DNA from: Pseudomonas nitroreducens TX1
GTDB taxonomy: Bacteria > Pseudomonadota > Gammaproteobacteria > Pseudomonadales > Pseudomonadaceae
Assembly (NCBI RefSeq): GCF_000313755.1
Contig: NZ_AMZB01000123.1
Span: 110,694 to 174,693 of the forward strand
DNA: 64,000 nucleotides
Reading direction: 5' to 3'
Shown: piece after piece, positions 39,157 to 49,330 of the stretch
Layout of the letters: every line of letters starts with the position of its first letter
Position numbering within the stretch: position 1 is the first letter of the stretch
Notes under the pieces: model-generated
Seen by the model: only the letters and a program-made list of their open reading frames with translations
What the model was told of the DNA's origin: nothing
The model's database searches: none
Made by a program: the position numbers and the translations under genes

Positions 39157-39780
39157 ATGAGCGAAACCGCCCAAGCACTGCCCAAGCCCCAGCAGCTGGA
39201 TCGAGACGAAGTCGGAGCGCGCCTGCGGGCGGTTCGCAAGCAGCAGAAGCTGACCCTGAAACAGCTCTCCGACCTGTCTGGCGTAGCGGTGTCCACCTTG
39301 TCGAAGATGGAACTGGCACAGGTCGCGGTGAGCTACGACAAGCTGGCCGCCGCCGCCCGCGCGCTGCAGGTGGATATCGCTCAGTTGTTCCGTCCGCTAC
39401 CGCCCGTCGGCGGACTGATGGGATTGAAGACCTTCGTGAAGACCCGTGTCGATGAGACCGCCGGTTACGACACTGGCGGTTACGAGTACTACCCCATTGC
39501 TGGCGATTTCCCACATCGCAGCATGACGCCGCTGTACGCACGCATCTTCGCCCGAGAGGTGGGCGAGTTCGACGATTACGTCCGCCACCCCGGCCAGGAG
39601 TTCGCCATGGTAGTGTCCGGCCGCGTGCGCATTCAGTTCGAGACGGGCGAGTCAGTGTGCATCGGCCTGCGCGAAACGGCCTATTTCGACAGCAGCGTCG
39701 GCCACCTCTACCTCAACGACGGCGACGCCGACGAGGCGCAGGTGATGGTGGTGATGTCGGAGTTGCGGCCCGCCGAGTAG
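39157..39780 (+). CDS. XRE-family regulator with cupin domain
   Basis: A 207-residue regulator. Residues about 20-76 are the XRE helix-turn-helix (LTLKQLSDLSGVAVSTLSKM) and about 125-200 a cupin sensor domain (HPGQEFAMVVSGRVRIQFE). Regulators of this design usually respond to a small molecule such as an amino acid or polyamine. It is divergent from the oxidase-RidA-transporter operon and is its likely controller. Confidence 0.9.
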   Translation: MSETAQALPKPQQLDRDEVGARLRAVRKQQKLTLKQLSDLSGVAVSTLSKMELAQVAVSYDKLAAAARALQVDIAQLFRPLPPVGGLMGLKTFVKTRVDETAGYDTGGYEYYPIAGDFPHRSMTPLYARIFAREVGEFDDYVRHPGQEFAMVVSGRVRIQFETGESVCIGLRETAYFDSSVGHLYLNDGDADEAQVMVVMSELRPAE

Positions 39781-39786
39781 CGAGCC

Positions 39787-42660
39787 TCAGCGTCCCTGCG
39801 GGGTGTCGCGGCCCGGCAGCAAAGCGATGAAGTCTTCCAGCGGCACCGGCCGGCCGAACAGGTAGCCCTGGTACAGGTGGCAGCCCTGTTCGGTCAACAG
39901 CGCCAGCTGTTCGGGGGTTTCCACCCCTTCGGCGACCAGCTCCAGGCCGAGGCTGTGCCCCATGGCAATGATGGCGCGGACGATTTCCGCGTCGTTGCTG
40001 TTGCTCGGCGCGTCGCGCACGAAGCTCTGGTCGATCTTCAGGCTGTCCACCGGCAGGCGCTTGAGGTAGGTCAGCGATGAATAGCCGGTACCGAAATCGT
40101 CCATGGCGAACTGCACGCCGGCCTCGCGTAGCCGCTCCATACGCGCGATGGTGTCATCCAGCTGCTGAATCACGATGCCTTCGGTGATCTCCAGCTTGAG
40201 CAGGCGGGGTGGCAACTTGACCTTGTACAACACCCCCAGCAGGCGTTCGACGAAATCGTTCTGACGGAATTGCCGTGGGCTGATGTTCACGCTCAGACTG
40301 AAGTTCTCGATGTCGATGCGGCCCTCGGCGAGCAGCCGCGCGCCGGTGCGGCAGGCTTCTTCTATTACCCACTGGCCGACTTCGACGATCAGCCCGCTGT
40401 CCTCCAGCACCCGGATGAAGCTGGCCGGCGATTGCGGCCCGCGGGTCGGGTGACGCCAGCGCAGTAGCGCCTCGGCGCCGACGATGCGCGAGTCGCGGGC
40501 GTCCACCTGCGGCTGGTAGTGCAGGTTGAATTCGCGGCGGGCAAGCGCCATGCGCAGGCCGTTTTCCAGGCGCAGACGCTCACTGGCAGCTTGCTGCATG
40601 GACTCGTGGAACAGCTGCACGGTGTTCCGTCCGGCGTCCTTGGCGCGGTACATGGCGATGTCGGCGCGCTTGAGCAGGTCGTCCGGGGTCGCGCCGTCGT
40701 CGGGGATCAGTGCGATGCCGATGCTGGGGGTGATCTGCAGGCGATGGCCGTCGAGCAGCATCGGTTCGGCCAGCAGGTCGCGCAGCTTTTCCGCTAGCTG
40801 GCGCACCTGTTGGGCGGTTTCCAGGCGACTGCCCTCGATGCCGGTGAGCAGCACCACGAACTCGTCGCCGCCCAGGCGCGCCACGGTGTCTTCCTGGCGC
40901 ACGCTGGCTTCCAGGCGAGCGGTCACCATCTGCAGGATGGAGTCGCCGACGGAATGACCGAGCGAGTCGTTGATGTGCTTGAAGTGGTCGAGGTCGAGGA
41001 ACAGCAGGGCGCCCCGCAGGCTGTGACGCTGCAGCAGGGCGATCTGCTGCTTGAGGCGGTCCATCAGCAGCGCGCGGTTGGGCAGGTCGGTCAGGGCGTC
41101 GTGGTACGCGAGGTGCTGGATGCGCGCCTCGGCTTCCCTCAGTTCGCTGGTATCGCGGGCGGTGAGCAGCAGGCAGTTCACGCCGCCCAGCTCGATCGGC
41201 TCCACCGACACGTCCACCGTCTTGATCGTGCCGTCACGGTGGCGGCCGCGCATTTCCAGATGGTGGACGAAGCCGTCGCGGTTCAGCGCGGCGAGCATGT
41301 TCAGCCGCTCGTCCGGGTCGGCCCAGATGTTCATCTCCAGCGAGGTCTGTCCCAGCACCTCTTCCGGGCGGAATCCGGTGAGGCGGTGGAAGCCTTCGTT
41401 GACCTCGATGTAGCGGCCGGTCTCGCGCTCGGTGATGGTGATGGCGTCGGGGCTGGAGTGGAACGCCTTGGCGAACTTCTCCTGGCTGGCCTTCAGTGCC
41501 GCCTCGGCCTGCAAGCGCCGGGTGACGTCGCGGAAGCTGGAGAGGATGCACAGTTGGCGATCGACCCATATCAGTCGGCTGGCGACCATGCAGGTGATGG
41601 TCTGGCCTTCGCGGGTGAGGAACTGCACTTCGACGTTCTGCAGCGAATGATCGCGCATCAGTTGCTCGAACAGCCGTGAGCGCTGGTGATGGTCGGCCCA
41701 GAAGGTGACCTGGTGGGACGAGCGGCCGATGATGTCCTCGGCGAGCCAGCCGAAGGTGCTGCAGAAGCTCGGGTTGACCTCGACGAACTCGCCGTCGCGT
41801 ACCCGCGATACACAGATCGGGTCCGGGCTGCCCTGGAACAGGCTGGCGAACTTCTCTTCCGAGGCCTGCAGGCTGCGTTCTCGCAGCACGCGCTCAGTAA
41901 TGTCGAGCAGGGTGCCGGCCATGCGCAGCGGTTTGCCGTGGGCGTCGCGGTACAGCCGCGCACGGCTTTCCAGGTAGCGCACTTCACCGGAGTCGAGCTG
42001 GGCGCGGTAAGTGAACCGGTAGTCGTTCTCCGGCCCGCGGGCCAGCCGGGCATAGGCCTGGCGCATGCGCTGGCGGTCGGTCTTGTCGACGCAGGCAAAG
42101 AACTCGCCGAAGGGGCCGTGGAAATCCCGCTCAGGCAATTCGTGCAGAACGGCGGCGCGGGCCGAGCCGTAGAGCAGGCCGCTGGGAATGTGCCAGTCCC
42201 AGATGCCCAGTTGCGCGGAGTCCAGCGCCAGGTCCAGGCGCTCCTGGCTGTCGCGCAAGGCCTGTTCCTGGGCGCGTACCCGGGTGATGTCGCGTACGGT
42301 CAGCACCAGGCAGGCGCGGCCGTCCTGGTCGATCTGGCAGCCATAGACACGGGCGCTGCGGGTTTCACCGGTGCGGGTCAGCAACGTGACTTCGAAGCCG
42401 TCGATCTGCCGCTCGGCGGTGATCTTGTCGAGCATCCGCTGGCGTTCGTCGAGGCTGCGCCAGAGACCCAGTTGCAGAGAGGTGCGGCCGAGGGCTTCGT
42501 CGCGGCTCCAGCCGAAATGGTCGACGAAACTGGCATTGAGTTCGAGGAATTGTCCGCTGTCCCGGTCGGTGATGACCATGGCGTCAGGCGCGGTATGAAA
42601 GGCTTTGGCGAACTTGTCCTGGCCGTCGATAAGCGGGGGCGAGAGGGGATCGCTGCTCAT
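39787..42660 (-). CDS. Multi-PAS GGDEF-EAL cyclic-di-GMP enzyme
   Basis: A 957-residue cytoplasmic protein without membrane helices. Four PAS-type domains are visible at about residues 14-130, 135-260, 265-390 and 392-510; the first, third and fourth are alike (FAKAFHTAPDAM, FASLFQGSPDPI, FAKAFHSSPDAI). A GGDEF domain (about 525-690, RLGGDEFVVLL) and an EAL domain (about 700-950, VGAEALLRW, then AEGVETPEQ) follow. Both keep their catalytic motifs, so it may make and/or degrade c-di-GMP in response to a signal. The start has a strong GGGGGAG. It stands downstream of a LysR gene, with 112 bases between. Confidence 0.92.
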   Translation of the reverse strand: MSSDPLSPPLIDGQDKFAKAFHTAPDAMVITDRDSGQFLELNASFVDHFGWSRDEALGRTSLQLGLWRSLDERQRMLDKITAERQIDGFEVTLLTRTGETRSARVYGCQIDQDGRACLVLTVRDITRVRAQEQALRDSQERLDLALDSAQLGIWDWHIPSGLLYGSARAAVLHELPERDFHGPFGEFFACVDKTDRQRMRQAYARLARGPENDYRFTYRAQLDSGEVRYLESRARLYRDAHGKPLRMAGTLLDITERVLRERSLQASEEKFASLFQGSPDPICVSRVRDGEFVEVNPSFCSTFGWLAEDIIGRSSHQVTFWADHHQRSRLFEQLMRDHSLQNVEVQFLTREGQTITCMVASRLIWVDRQLCILSSFRDVTRRLQAEAALKASQEKFAKAFHSSPDAITITERETGRYIEVNEGFHRLTGFRPEEVLGQTSLEMNIWADPDERLNMLAALNRDGFVHHLEMRGRHRDGTIKTVDVSVEPIELGGVNCLLLTARDTSELREAEARIQHLAYHDALTDLPNRALLMDRLKQQIALLQRHSLRGALLFLDLDHFKHINDSLGHSVGDSILQMVTARLEASVRQEDTVARLGGDEFVVLLTGIEGSRLETAQQVRQLAEKLRDLLAEPMLLDGHRLQITPSIGIALIPDDGATPDDLLKRADIAMYRAKDAGRNTVQLFHESMQQAASERLRLENGLRMALARREFNLHYQPQVDARDSRIVGAEALLRWRHPTRGPQSPASFIRVLEDSGLIVEVGQWVIEEACRTGARLLAEGRIDIENFSLSVNISPRQFRQNDFVERLLGVLYKVKLPPRLLKLEITEGIVIQQLDDTIARMERLREAGVQFAMDDFGTGYSSLTYLKRLPVDSLKIDQSFVRDAPSNSNDAEIVRAIIAMGHSLGLELVAEGVETPEQLALLTEQGCHLYQGYLFGRPVPLEDFIALLPGRDTPQGR

Positions 42661-42772
42661 GCGTCGCTCCCCCTTTGTCTGCCGGCACCGGCCAAGTGGG
42701 GCCGGTCATCGCGAGGTGACATGCGGACGGGCATTCTGGCCCCTTCTTCTAATTCTGTCAGAACAATAGAGG

Positions 42773-43666
42773 TTAGGCCGCGACAGGCGCAAGTCCGGCC
42801 GCCTGGGCGTCGAGCAGGCGCATGAAGGCCCGTGCGGCGTTGGACAGGGTGCGCTCGGTATGCAGGATGTAACCCAGCTGGCGGCTGAGCTGGATGTCCT
42901 GCAGCGGCAGGCGGACGACGCTGTCGTCGAGCATGGTGCGTGGCAGCACGCTCCAGGCCAGGCCGATGGAGACCATCATCTTGATGGTCTCCATGTAGTT
43001 GGTGCTCATGCCGATGTTCGGCGTCAGGCCTTCGGCCTCGAACATGCGCCGCACGATGTGGTGGGTGAAGGTATTGCCGCCGGGGAACACCGCCGGGTGC
43101 CGCGCCACGTCGGCGAGGAACACCGGGCCCTGAACCGACAGCGGGTGCTCGGGGGCGGCGACGAAGTCCAGCGGGTCGTCCCACACTGGTACCGCGCGCA
43201 CGGGTTCGGCGGTTTCCGGGGCGAGGGTGATCACGGCCAGTTCGGCGCGACCATGGAGAATTTCTTCGTAGGCCACTTCCGAGTCGCAGAACTGGATGTC
43301 CAGCGCCACCTGCGGGTGGGCCTTGGTGAAGGCGCGCAACAGTGGCGGCAGGCGGTGCAGGCCGATGTGGTGACTGGTGGCCAGGACCAGCCGGCCGCTG
43401 ACTTCGCCGTTCAGGTTGGTCAGGGCGCGGCGGGTGTCGTCCAGCACGCTGAGGATCTGGTAGGCCCGCGGCAGCAGGGCGCGACCGGACTCGGTGAGGG
43501 TCACCTCGCGACCGACGCGGTCGAACAGGCGCACGCCCAGTTGGTTCTCCAGGGCGGCGATGCGTTTGCTCACCGCCGGCTGGGTCAGATGCAGACGCTC
43601 GCCGGCCTCGGAGAAGCTGCCGGATTCGGCGATGGCGAGGAAGGTGTTGAGGCTGGTCAGGTCCAT
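42773..43666 (-). CDS. LysR-family regulator divergent from leuC
   Basis: A 297-residue regulator. The winged helix (about residues 1-60) has FSEAGERLHLTQPAVSKRIA and the effector domain spans about 88-290. The start has GGGAG. Its position, divergent from leuCD, suggests control of leucine synthesis; in P. aeruginosa the corresponding gene (PA3122 as I recall) is a LysR regulator. A symmetric ATTCC-N5-GGAAT site lies between the two genes. The co-inducer is unknown. Confidence 0.9.
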   Translation of the reverse strand: MDLTSLNTFLAIAESGSFSEAGERLHLTQPAVSKRIAALENQLGVRLFDRVGREVTLTESGRALLPRAYQILSVLDDTRRALTNLNGEVSGRLVLATSHHIGLHRLPPLLRAFTKAHPQVALDIQFCDSEVAYEEILHGRAELAVITLAPETAEPVRAVPVWDDPLDFVAAPEHPLSVQGPVFLADVARHPAVFPGGNTFTHHIVRRMFEAEGLTPNIGMSTNYMETIKMMVSIGLAWSVLPRTMLDDSVVRLPLQDIQLSRQLGYILHTERTLSNAARAFMRLLDAQAAGLAPVAA

Positions 43667-43716
43667 GTCGACTCCCTGCGCTCTGGAAGCGGCGCCTGAC
43701 TTTTATAGCGCACCGT

Positions 43717-43731
43717 ATTCCTTGTGGGAAT
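43717..43731. promoter_or_regulatory. Candidate LysR box before leuC
   Basis: ATTCC-TTGTG-GGAAT, perfect 5-base arms of the T-N11-A type, 51 bases before the LysR start and 102 before leuC. An AT-rich stretch follows (43738-43764) that could hold the leuC promoter. Confidence 0.55.
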
Positions 43732-43832
43732 CCTTTGGATAAAAAATATGAATTTGAGTTATTCGGCGCCTTTCCATAGGATCGTCCCCACAAGCCCAAG
43801 GGGCATAGAAAGACGCTGATGAGGATTCTCTG

Positions 43833-45260
43833 ATGGCCGGCAAGACGCTCTACGACAAACTCTGGGAAATGCATGAGGTGAAGCGCCGTGACGATGGTTC
43901 GTCGCTCATCTACATCGACCGCCACATCCTCCACGAAGTGACCTCCCCGCAGGCCTTCGAAGGCCTGCGCCTGGCTGGCCGCAAGCCGTGGCGCATCGAC
44001 GCGAACATCGCCACCCCGGACCACAACGTGCCGACCACCCAGGTGGAGCGCAAGGGCGGCCTGGCGGCCATCGCCGACGAAGTGTCGCGTATCCAGGTGC
44101 AGACCCTGGACGAGAACTGCGATGACTTCGGCATCCTCGAATTCAAGATGAACGACGTCCGCCAGGGCATCGTCCACGTGGTCGGCCCGGAGCAGGGCGC
44201 GACCCTGCCGGGCATGACCGTGGTCTGCGGCGACTCGCACACCTCGACCCACGGCGCCTTCGGCGCGCTGGCCCACGGCATCGGCACCTCCGAGGTGGAG
44301 CACGTGCTCGCCACCCAGTGCCTGGTCGCCAAGAAGATGAAGAACATGCAGGTGCGTGTGGAGGGCAAGCTGCCTTTCGGCGTGACCGCCAAGGACATCG
44401 TCCTCGCGGTGATCGGCAAGATCGGCACCGCGGGCGGCAACGGCCATGCCCTGGAGTTCGCCGGCAGCGCCATCCGCGACCTGTCCATGGAAGGCCGCAT
44501 GACCATCTGCAACATGTCCATCGAAGCGGGCGCTCGCGTCGGCATGGTGGCGTGCGACGAGAAGACCATCGAATACGTGAAGGGCCGCCCGTTCTCGCCG
44601 CAAGGCAGCGACTGGGACAAGGCCGTGGAAGCCTGGAGCGACCTGGTTTCCGACGCCGATGCGCACTTCGACACCATCGTCGAGCTGCGTGCCGAGGACA
44701 TCAAGCCGCAGGTCAGCTGGGGCACTTCCCCCGAGATGGTCCTCGCGGTGGACCAGAACGTGCCGGACCCGGCGGCCGAAGCCGATGCGGTCAAGCGCGA
44801 TTCCATCGTCCGCGCGCTGAAGTACATGGGCCTGAACGCCAACCAGGCGATCACCGACATCCAGCTGGACCGCGTCTTCATCGGCTCCTGCACCAACTCG
44901 CGCATCGAAGACCTGCGCGCTGCCGCTGCCGTGGCCAAGGGCCGCAAGGTCGCCGCCACCGTCAAGCAGGCGTTGGTCGTGCCGGGCTCGGGCCTGGTGA
45001 AGGCCCAGGCCGAACAGGAAGGCCTGGACAAGATCTTCATCGAAGCCGGCTTCGAATGGCGTGAGCCGGGCTGCTCCATGTGCCTGGCGATGAACCCGGA
45101 TCGCCTGGAGAGCGGCGAGCATTGCGCTTCCACCTCCAACCGCAACTTCGAAGGCCGCCAGGGCGCCGGTGGTCGTACCCACCTGGTGAGCCCGGCGATG
45201 GCTGCCGCGGCTGCCGTGACCGGTCGTTTCATCGACGTACGTGAATTGATGCAGGCCTGA
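43833..45260 (+). CDS. leuC: 3-isopropylmalate dehydratase large subunit
   Basis: A 475-residue aconitase-family subunit that carries the 4Fe-4S cluster. The cluster ligands are Cys in [13 protein letters not shown] (about residue 350) and in [12 protein letters not shown] (about 410-420). With LeuD it isomerises 2- to 3-isopropylmalate in leucine synthesis. GAGGATTC lies before the start. leuD follows after 12 bases. Confidence 0.97.
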   Translation: MAGKTLYDKLWEMHEVKRRDDGSSLIYIDRHILHEVTSPQAFEGLRLAGRKPWRIDANIATPDHNVPTTQVERKGGLAAIADEVSRIQVQTLDENCDDFGILEFKMNDVRQGIVHVVGPEQGATLPGMTVVCGDSHTSTHGAFGALAHGIGTSEVEHVLATQCLVAKKMKNMQVRVEGKLPFGVTAKDIVLAVIGKIGTAGGNGHALEFAGSAIRDLSMEGRMTICNMSIEAGARVGMVACDEKTIEYVKGRPFSPQGSDWDKAVEAWSDLVSDADAHFDTIVELRAEDIKPQVSWGTSPEMVLAVDQNVPDPAAEADAVKRDSIVRALKYMGLNANQAITDIQLDRVFIGSCTNSRIEDLRAAAAVAKGRKVAATVKQALVVPGSGLVKAQAEQEGLDKIFIEAGFEWREPGCSMCLAMNPDRLESGEHCASTSNRNFEGRQGAGGRTHLVSPAMAAAAAVTGRFIDVRELMQA

Positions 45261-45272
45261 GGAGACCTATAA

Positions 45273-45917
45273 ATGAAAGCCTTTACTCAGCACACCGGCC
45301 TCGTCGCGCCGCTCGACCGCGCCAACGTCGACACCGACCAGATCATCCCCAAGCAATTCCTCAAGTCGATCAAGCGTACCGGCTTCGGTCCGAACCTGTT
45401 CGACGAGTGGCGCTACCTCGACGTGGGCCAGCCGAACCAGGACAACTCCAAGCGTCCGGTGAACCAGGACTTCGTCCTCAACTTCCCGCGCTACCAGGGC
45501 GCCAGCGTGCTGCTGGCCCGCGAGAACTTCGGTTGCGGCTCCTCCCGCGAGCACGCGCCGTGGGCGCTGGACGAGTACGGCTTCCGCACCGTGATCGCGC
45601 CGAGCTTCGCCGACATCTTCTTCAACAACAGCTTCAAGAACGGCCTGCTGCCGATCATCCTGAAAGATGAAGAAATGGACGAGCTGTTCGCCCAGTGCGA
45701 AGCGACCGAGGGTTACCAGCTGACCGTCGACCTCGCCGCGCAGACCGTGACCCGTCCGGACGGCAAGCGGTACAGCTTCGAAGTGGACGCGTTCCGCAAG
45801 CACTGTCTGCTCAACGGCCTGGACGACATCGGCCTGACCCTGCAGGACGCCGAGGCCATCCGCAGTTTCGAAGCTGGTTACAAGCAGAGCCAGCCCTGGT
45901 TGTTCCGCGACGCCTGA
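45273..45917 (+). CDS. leuD: 3-isopropylmalate dehydratase small subunit
   Basis: A 214-residue swivel-domain partner of LeuC. It shows [15 protein letters not shown] near the N-terminus and the catalytic loop [16 protein letters not shown] (about 83-98). Normal length. Twelve bases after leuC and 29 before the methyltransferase, so it is in one operon. Confidence 0.97.
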   Translation: MKAFTQHTGLVAPLDRANVDTDQIIPKQFLKSIKRTGFGPNLFDEWRYLDVGQPNQDNSKRPVNQDFVLNFPRYQGASVLLARENFGCGSSREHAPWALDEYGFRTVIAPSFADIFFNNSFKNGLLPIILKDEEMDELFAQCEATEGYQLTVDLAAQTVTRPDGKRYSFEVDAFRKHCLLNGLDDIGLTLQDAEAIRSFEAGYKQSQPWLFRDA

Positions 45918-45946
45918 GTGGCGTCGCACCCTGGAAGGAGAGAGTC

Positions 45947-46711
45947 ATGACCGAGAGTCGTCACGAGCAAGTGGTCCAGCGCCAGTTCGGCGCCCAGGCC
46001 AACGCATACCTGACCAGCGCGGTACACGCCCAGGGCGAGGAGTTCGCGCTGCTGCGCGAGGCCGTGGCGGCTGATGCCGGCTCGCGCGTGCTCGACCTTG
46101 GCTGTGGTGCTGGGCATGTGAGCTTCCAGATCGCGGAATTCTGCGATGAAGTGATCGCCTACGACCTCTCTCAGCAGATGCTCGAGGTGGTGGCCTCGGC
46201 CGCCGCCGAGCGCGGCCTGGGCAACATCGCTACGCGCTGTGGCGCCGCCGAGCAGCTGCCGTTCGCGGACGGCGAGTTCGACTTCGTCTTCAGCCGCTAT
46301 TCCGCGCACCACTGGCGGGATGTCGGCCAGGCGCTGCGGGAAGTGCGTCGCGTGCTCAAGCCGGGCGGCGTGGCCTGCTTCATCGATGTCGCCGCGCCGG
46401 GCTTGCCTCTGCTGGACACCTATCTGCAGACTGTGGAAGTCCTGCGCGACACCAGCCATGTGCGTGACTACTCCCCGTCGGAGTGGGCGCGTCTTGTCGG
46501 TGAGGCGGGCCTCGCGGTGACTGCCGCCAAGCGCCAGCGCCTGCGCCTGGAGTTCACCTCCTGGGTCGAGCGCATGCGCACCCCCGAGGTCATGCGCCAG
46601 GCCATTCGTGCCCTGCAGCTTTCGATGGGCATTGAGGTGCGCGAGTATTTCGAGATCGACGCCGAGGGCTCCTTCAGCACCGACGTGCTGGTGCTCTGGG
46701 CGGAGCGCTGA
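45947..46711 (+). CDS. Class I SAM-dependent methyltransferase
   Basis: A 254-residue methyltransferase of the UbiE/Methyltransf_11 type. The SAM-binding motif is VLDLGCGAGHVSFQI (about residues 45-59), with acidic residue in IAYDLSQQML; later motifs are LPFADGEFDFVFSRYSAHHW and VLKPGG. GGAAGGAGAG precedes the start. It lies between leuD and leuB in P. aeruginosa too (PA3119, as I recall), although no methylation step is known in leucine synthesis. The substrate is unknown. Confidence 0.9.
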   Translation: MTESRHEQVVQRQFGAQANAYLTSAVHAQGEEFALLREAVAADAGSRVLDLGCGAGHVSFQIAEFCDEVIAYDLSQQMLEVVASAAAERGLGNIATRCGAAEQLPFADGEFDFVFSRYSAHHWRDVGQALREVRRVLKPGGVACFIDVAAPGLPLLDTYLQTVEVLRDTSHVRDYSPSEWARLVGEAGLAVTAAKRQRLRLEFTSWVERMRTPEVMRQAIRALQLSMGIEVREYFEIDAEGSFSTDVLVLWAER

Positions 46712-46726
46712 TTTCAGTTTTTTGAT

Positions 46727-46767
46727 CGCTCCGGGTGGCCCGCGCCGCCCGGAGCGTTACGTTTTTT
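46727..46767 (+). terminator. Terminator/attenuator between methyltransferase and leuB
   Basis: 13-base stem CGCTCCGGGTGGC / GCCGCCCGGAGCG (one G-T pair), loop of 4, then TTACGTTTTTT. It should reduce read-through into leuB. Confidence 0.75.
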
Positions 46768-46797
46768 GCCAAGCGACTTTTTAAAGTGAGCAGAGAG

Positions 46798-47880
46798 ATG
46801 AGCAAACAGATTCTGGTTCTTCCCGGCGACGGTATCGGTCCGGAAATCATGGCCGAAGCGGTCAAGGTGCTGGAGCTGGCCAATGACAAGTTCGCCCTGG
46901 GCTTCGAGCTGACCGAAGACGTGATCGGCGGCGCCGCCATCGACAAGCACGGCGTGCCGCTGGCCGACGAGACCCTGGAGCGCGCGCGCGCTTCCGACGC
47001 CGTGCTGCTGGGTGCCGTGGGTGGCCCGAAGTGGGACAAGATCGAGCGTGACATCCGCCCCGAGCGCGGCCTGCTGAAGATCCGCTCGCAGCTGGGCCTG
47101 TTCGGCAACCTGCGTCCGGCCATCCTCTACCCGCAGTTGGCCGATGCCTCCAGCCTGAAGCCCGAAGTGGTCGCCGGCCTGGACATCCTGATCGTCCGCG
47201 AGCTGACCGGCGGTATCTACTTCGGTCAACCGCGCGAGCAGCGCGTGCTGGAGAACGGCGAGCGCCAGGCCTACGACACCCTGCCGTACAGCGAGAGCGA
47301 AATCCGTCGCATTGCCCGCGTCGGCTTCGACATGGCCCGCGTGCGCAACAAGAAGCTGTGCTCGGTGGACAAGGCCAACGTCCTGGCTTCCAGCCAGCTG
47401 TGGCGTGAAGTGGTCGAGGAAGTCGCCAAGGACTACCCGGACATCGAGCTGTCGCACATGTACGTCGACAACGCCGCCATGCAACTGGTCCGTGCGCCGA
47501 AGCAGTTCGATGTGATGGTGACCGACAACATGTTCGGCGACATCCTGTCGGATGAGGCTTCCATGCTCACCGGCTCCATCGGCATGCTGCCTTCTGCCTC
47601 GCTGGATTCCAACAACAAGGGCATGTACGAGCCTTGCCACGGTTCCGCGCCGGACATCGCCGGCAAGGGCATCGCCAACCCGCTGGCGACCATTCTCTCG
47701 GTCTCGATGATGCTGCGTTACACCTTCAATGAAGGCGCCGCCGCCGACGCCATCGAGAAGGCCGTGAGCCTGGTCCTCGACCAGGGCCTGCGTACCGGTG
47801 ACATCTGGTCCGAAGGCTGCACTAAGGTCGGTACCCGCGAAATGGGCGACGCGGTAGTCGCAGCACTGCGGAATCTGTAA
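46798..47880 (+). CDS. leuB: 3-isopropylmalate dehydrogenase
   Basis: A 360-residue NAD-dependent oxidative decarboxylase, third step specific to leucine. It starts [17 protein letters not shown], has substrate-binding [10 protein letters not shown] (about 135-144), and the metal/NAD region [13 protein letters not shown] with [14 protein letters not shown]. The ATG at 46798 is family-typical; the open frame upstream crosses a terminator. Its separation from leuCD by that hairpin suggests extra or independent transcription. Confidence 0.97.
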   Translation: MSKQILVLPGDGIGPEIMAEAVKVLELANDKFALGFELTEDVIGGAAIDKHGVPLADETLERARASDAVLLGAVGGPKWDKIERDIRPERGLLKIRSQLGLFGNLRPAILYPQLADASSLKPEVVAGLDILIVRELTGGIYFGQPREQRVLENGERQAYDTLPYSESEIRRIARVGFDMARVRNKKLCSVDKANVLASSQLWREVVEEVAKDYPDIELSHMYVDNAAMQLVRAPKQFDVMVTDNMFGDILSDEASMLTGSIGMLPSASLDSNNKGMYEPCHGSAPDIAGKGIANPLATILSVSMMLRYTFNEGAAADAIEKAVSLVLDQGLRTGDIWSEGCTKVGTREMGDAVVAALRNL

Positions 47881-47960
47881 TCTGTCCGGCTCGCTCGTTC
47901 CCGCGCCCCTGTAGGAAAGCGGGAACGACGGCCCTCTAAATATTTGAAGGTGTAGTAGCG

Positions 47961-49073
47961 ATGAAGCGTGTAGGTCTGATCGGTTGGCGTGGCATGGTGG
48001 GTTCGGTGCTCATGCAGCGGATGCTGGAAGAGCGGGACTTCGACCTGATCGAGCCGGTGTTCTTCACCACCTCCAACGTGGGTGGCGAAGGTCCGTCCAT
48101 TGGCAAGGACATTGCCCCCCTGAAGGACGCCTACAGCATCGAGGAACTGAAAACCCTCGACGTCATCCTGACCTGCCAGGGTGGCGACTACACCAGCGAA
48201 GTCTTCCCCAAGCTGCGTGAAGCCGGCTGGCAGGGCTACTGGATCGACGCCGCTTCCAGCCTGCGCATGCAGGATGACGCGGTGATCGTCCTCGATCCGG
48301 TGAACCGCAAGGTCATCGACAACTCGCTGGACGCCGGCACCAGGAACTACATCGGCGGCAACTGCACCGTCAGCCTCATGCTGATGGCCCTGGGCGGCCT
48401 GTTCGAAGCCGGCCTGGTCGAGTGGATGAGCGCCATGACCTACCAGGCGGCCTCGGGCGCCGGCGCGCAGAACATGCGCGAGCTGATCAAGCAGATGGGC
48501 GCCATCAACGCGTCCGTCGCCGATGACCTGGCCAACCCGTCCAGCGCCATCCTCGACATTGACCGCAAGGTCGCCGAAGCCATTCGCAGCGACGCCATGC
48601 CCACTGAGAACTTCGGTGCGCCGCTGGCTGGCAGCCTGATCCCGTGGATCGACAAGGAACTGCCCAACGGCCAGAGCCGCGAAGAGTGGAAAGGCCAGGC
48701 AGAGACCAACAAGATCCTCGGCCGCTTCAAGAACCCGATCCCGGTGGACGGCATCTGCGTGCGCATCGGCGCCATGCGCTGCCACAGCCAGGCGCTGACC
48801 ATCAAGCTGAACAAGGATGTGCCCATTGCGGACATCGAAGGCCTGATCAGCCAGCACAACCCCTGGGTCAAGCTGATCCCGAACCAGCGCGAGATCAGCA
48901 TGCGCGAACTGACTCCGGCCGCCGTCACCGGCACCCTGAGCGTTCCGGTCGGCCGTCTGCGCAAGCTCAACATGGGTACCCAGTACCTGGGCGCCTTCAC
49001 CGTAGGCGACCAACTGTTGTGGGGCGCTGCCGAGCCGCTGCGCCGCATGTTGCGCATCCTGCTCGAGCGTTGA
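47961..49073 (+). CDS. asd: Aspartate-semialdehyde dehydrogenase
   Basis: A 370-residue enzyme that reduces aspartyl phosphate to aspartate semialdehyde for lysine, methionine, threonine and diaminopimelate. The N-terminal coenzyme loop is [14 protein letters not shown], and the catalytic Cys (135) is in [10 protein letters not shown]; the base His is in [12 protein letters not shown]. It matches the Gram-negative (E. coli-type) class. GAAGGTG lies upstream. A hairpin follows its stop. Confidence 0.97.
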   Translation: MKRVGLIGWRGMVGSVLMQRMLEERDFDLIEPVFFTTSNVGGEGPSIGKDIAPLKDAYSIEELKTLDVILTCQGGDYTSEVFPKLREAGWQGYWIDAASSLRMQDDAVIVLDPVNRKVIDNSLDAGTRNYIGGNCTVSLMLMALGGLFEAGLVEWMSAMTYQAASGAGAQNMRELIKQMGAINASVADDLANPSSAILDIDRKVAEAIRSDAMPTENFGAPLAGSLIPWIDKELPNGQSREEWKGQAETNKILGRFKNPIPVDGICVRIGAMRCHSQALTIKLNKDVPIADIEGLISQHNPWVKLIPNQREISMRELTPAAVTGTLSVPVGRLRKLNMGTQYLGAFTVGDQLLWGAAEPLRRMLRILLER

Positions 49074-49090
49074 TCGCTCTGCATGACCCT

Positions 49091-49123
49091 CACGACGCCG
49101 GCCTTGAGCCGGCGTCGTGCTTT
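49091..49123 (+). terminator. Hairpin after asd
   Basis: Perfect 12-base stem CACGACGCCGGC / GCCGGCGTCGTG with a CTTGA loop, followed only by CTTTG. Probably the asd terminator, although the T-run is short. The remaining 49124-49330 holds no gene I can support. Confidence 0.65.
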
Positions 49124-49330
49124 GTGATGCACGAGAAGTTCCCTGTGGGTAGGTGAACCGCCGCACAAAAACGCCACTCCGTATGACCGATGGCCCTTTG
49201 GCGCCAGTTTCTGTGACGCACCCGTAAATGCCACCGGGAACCAGTCGCTATCCTCGCAGCCCGTCCATGGGGACAGGTTTCGGCGCGCTTTTTCGCGCTG
49301 GCCGACGGCAAGCAAGCAGCGGGGGAGAAA

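Noticed and set aside
42657..45182. Very long minus-strand reading frame opposite leuC and the LysR gene
   Set aside because: It is a shadow caused by high GC in the third codon position. Its sequence is low-complexity (rich in His, Gly, Ala, Arg) and covers two well-supported genes.
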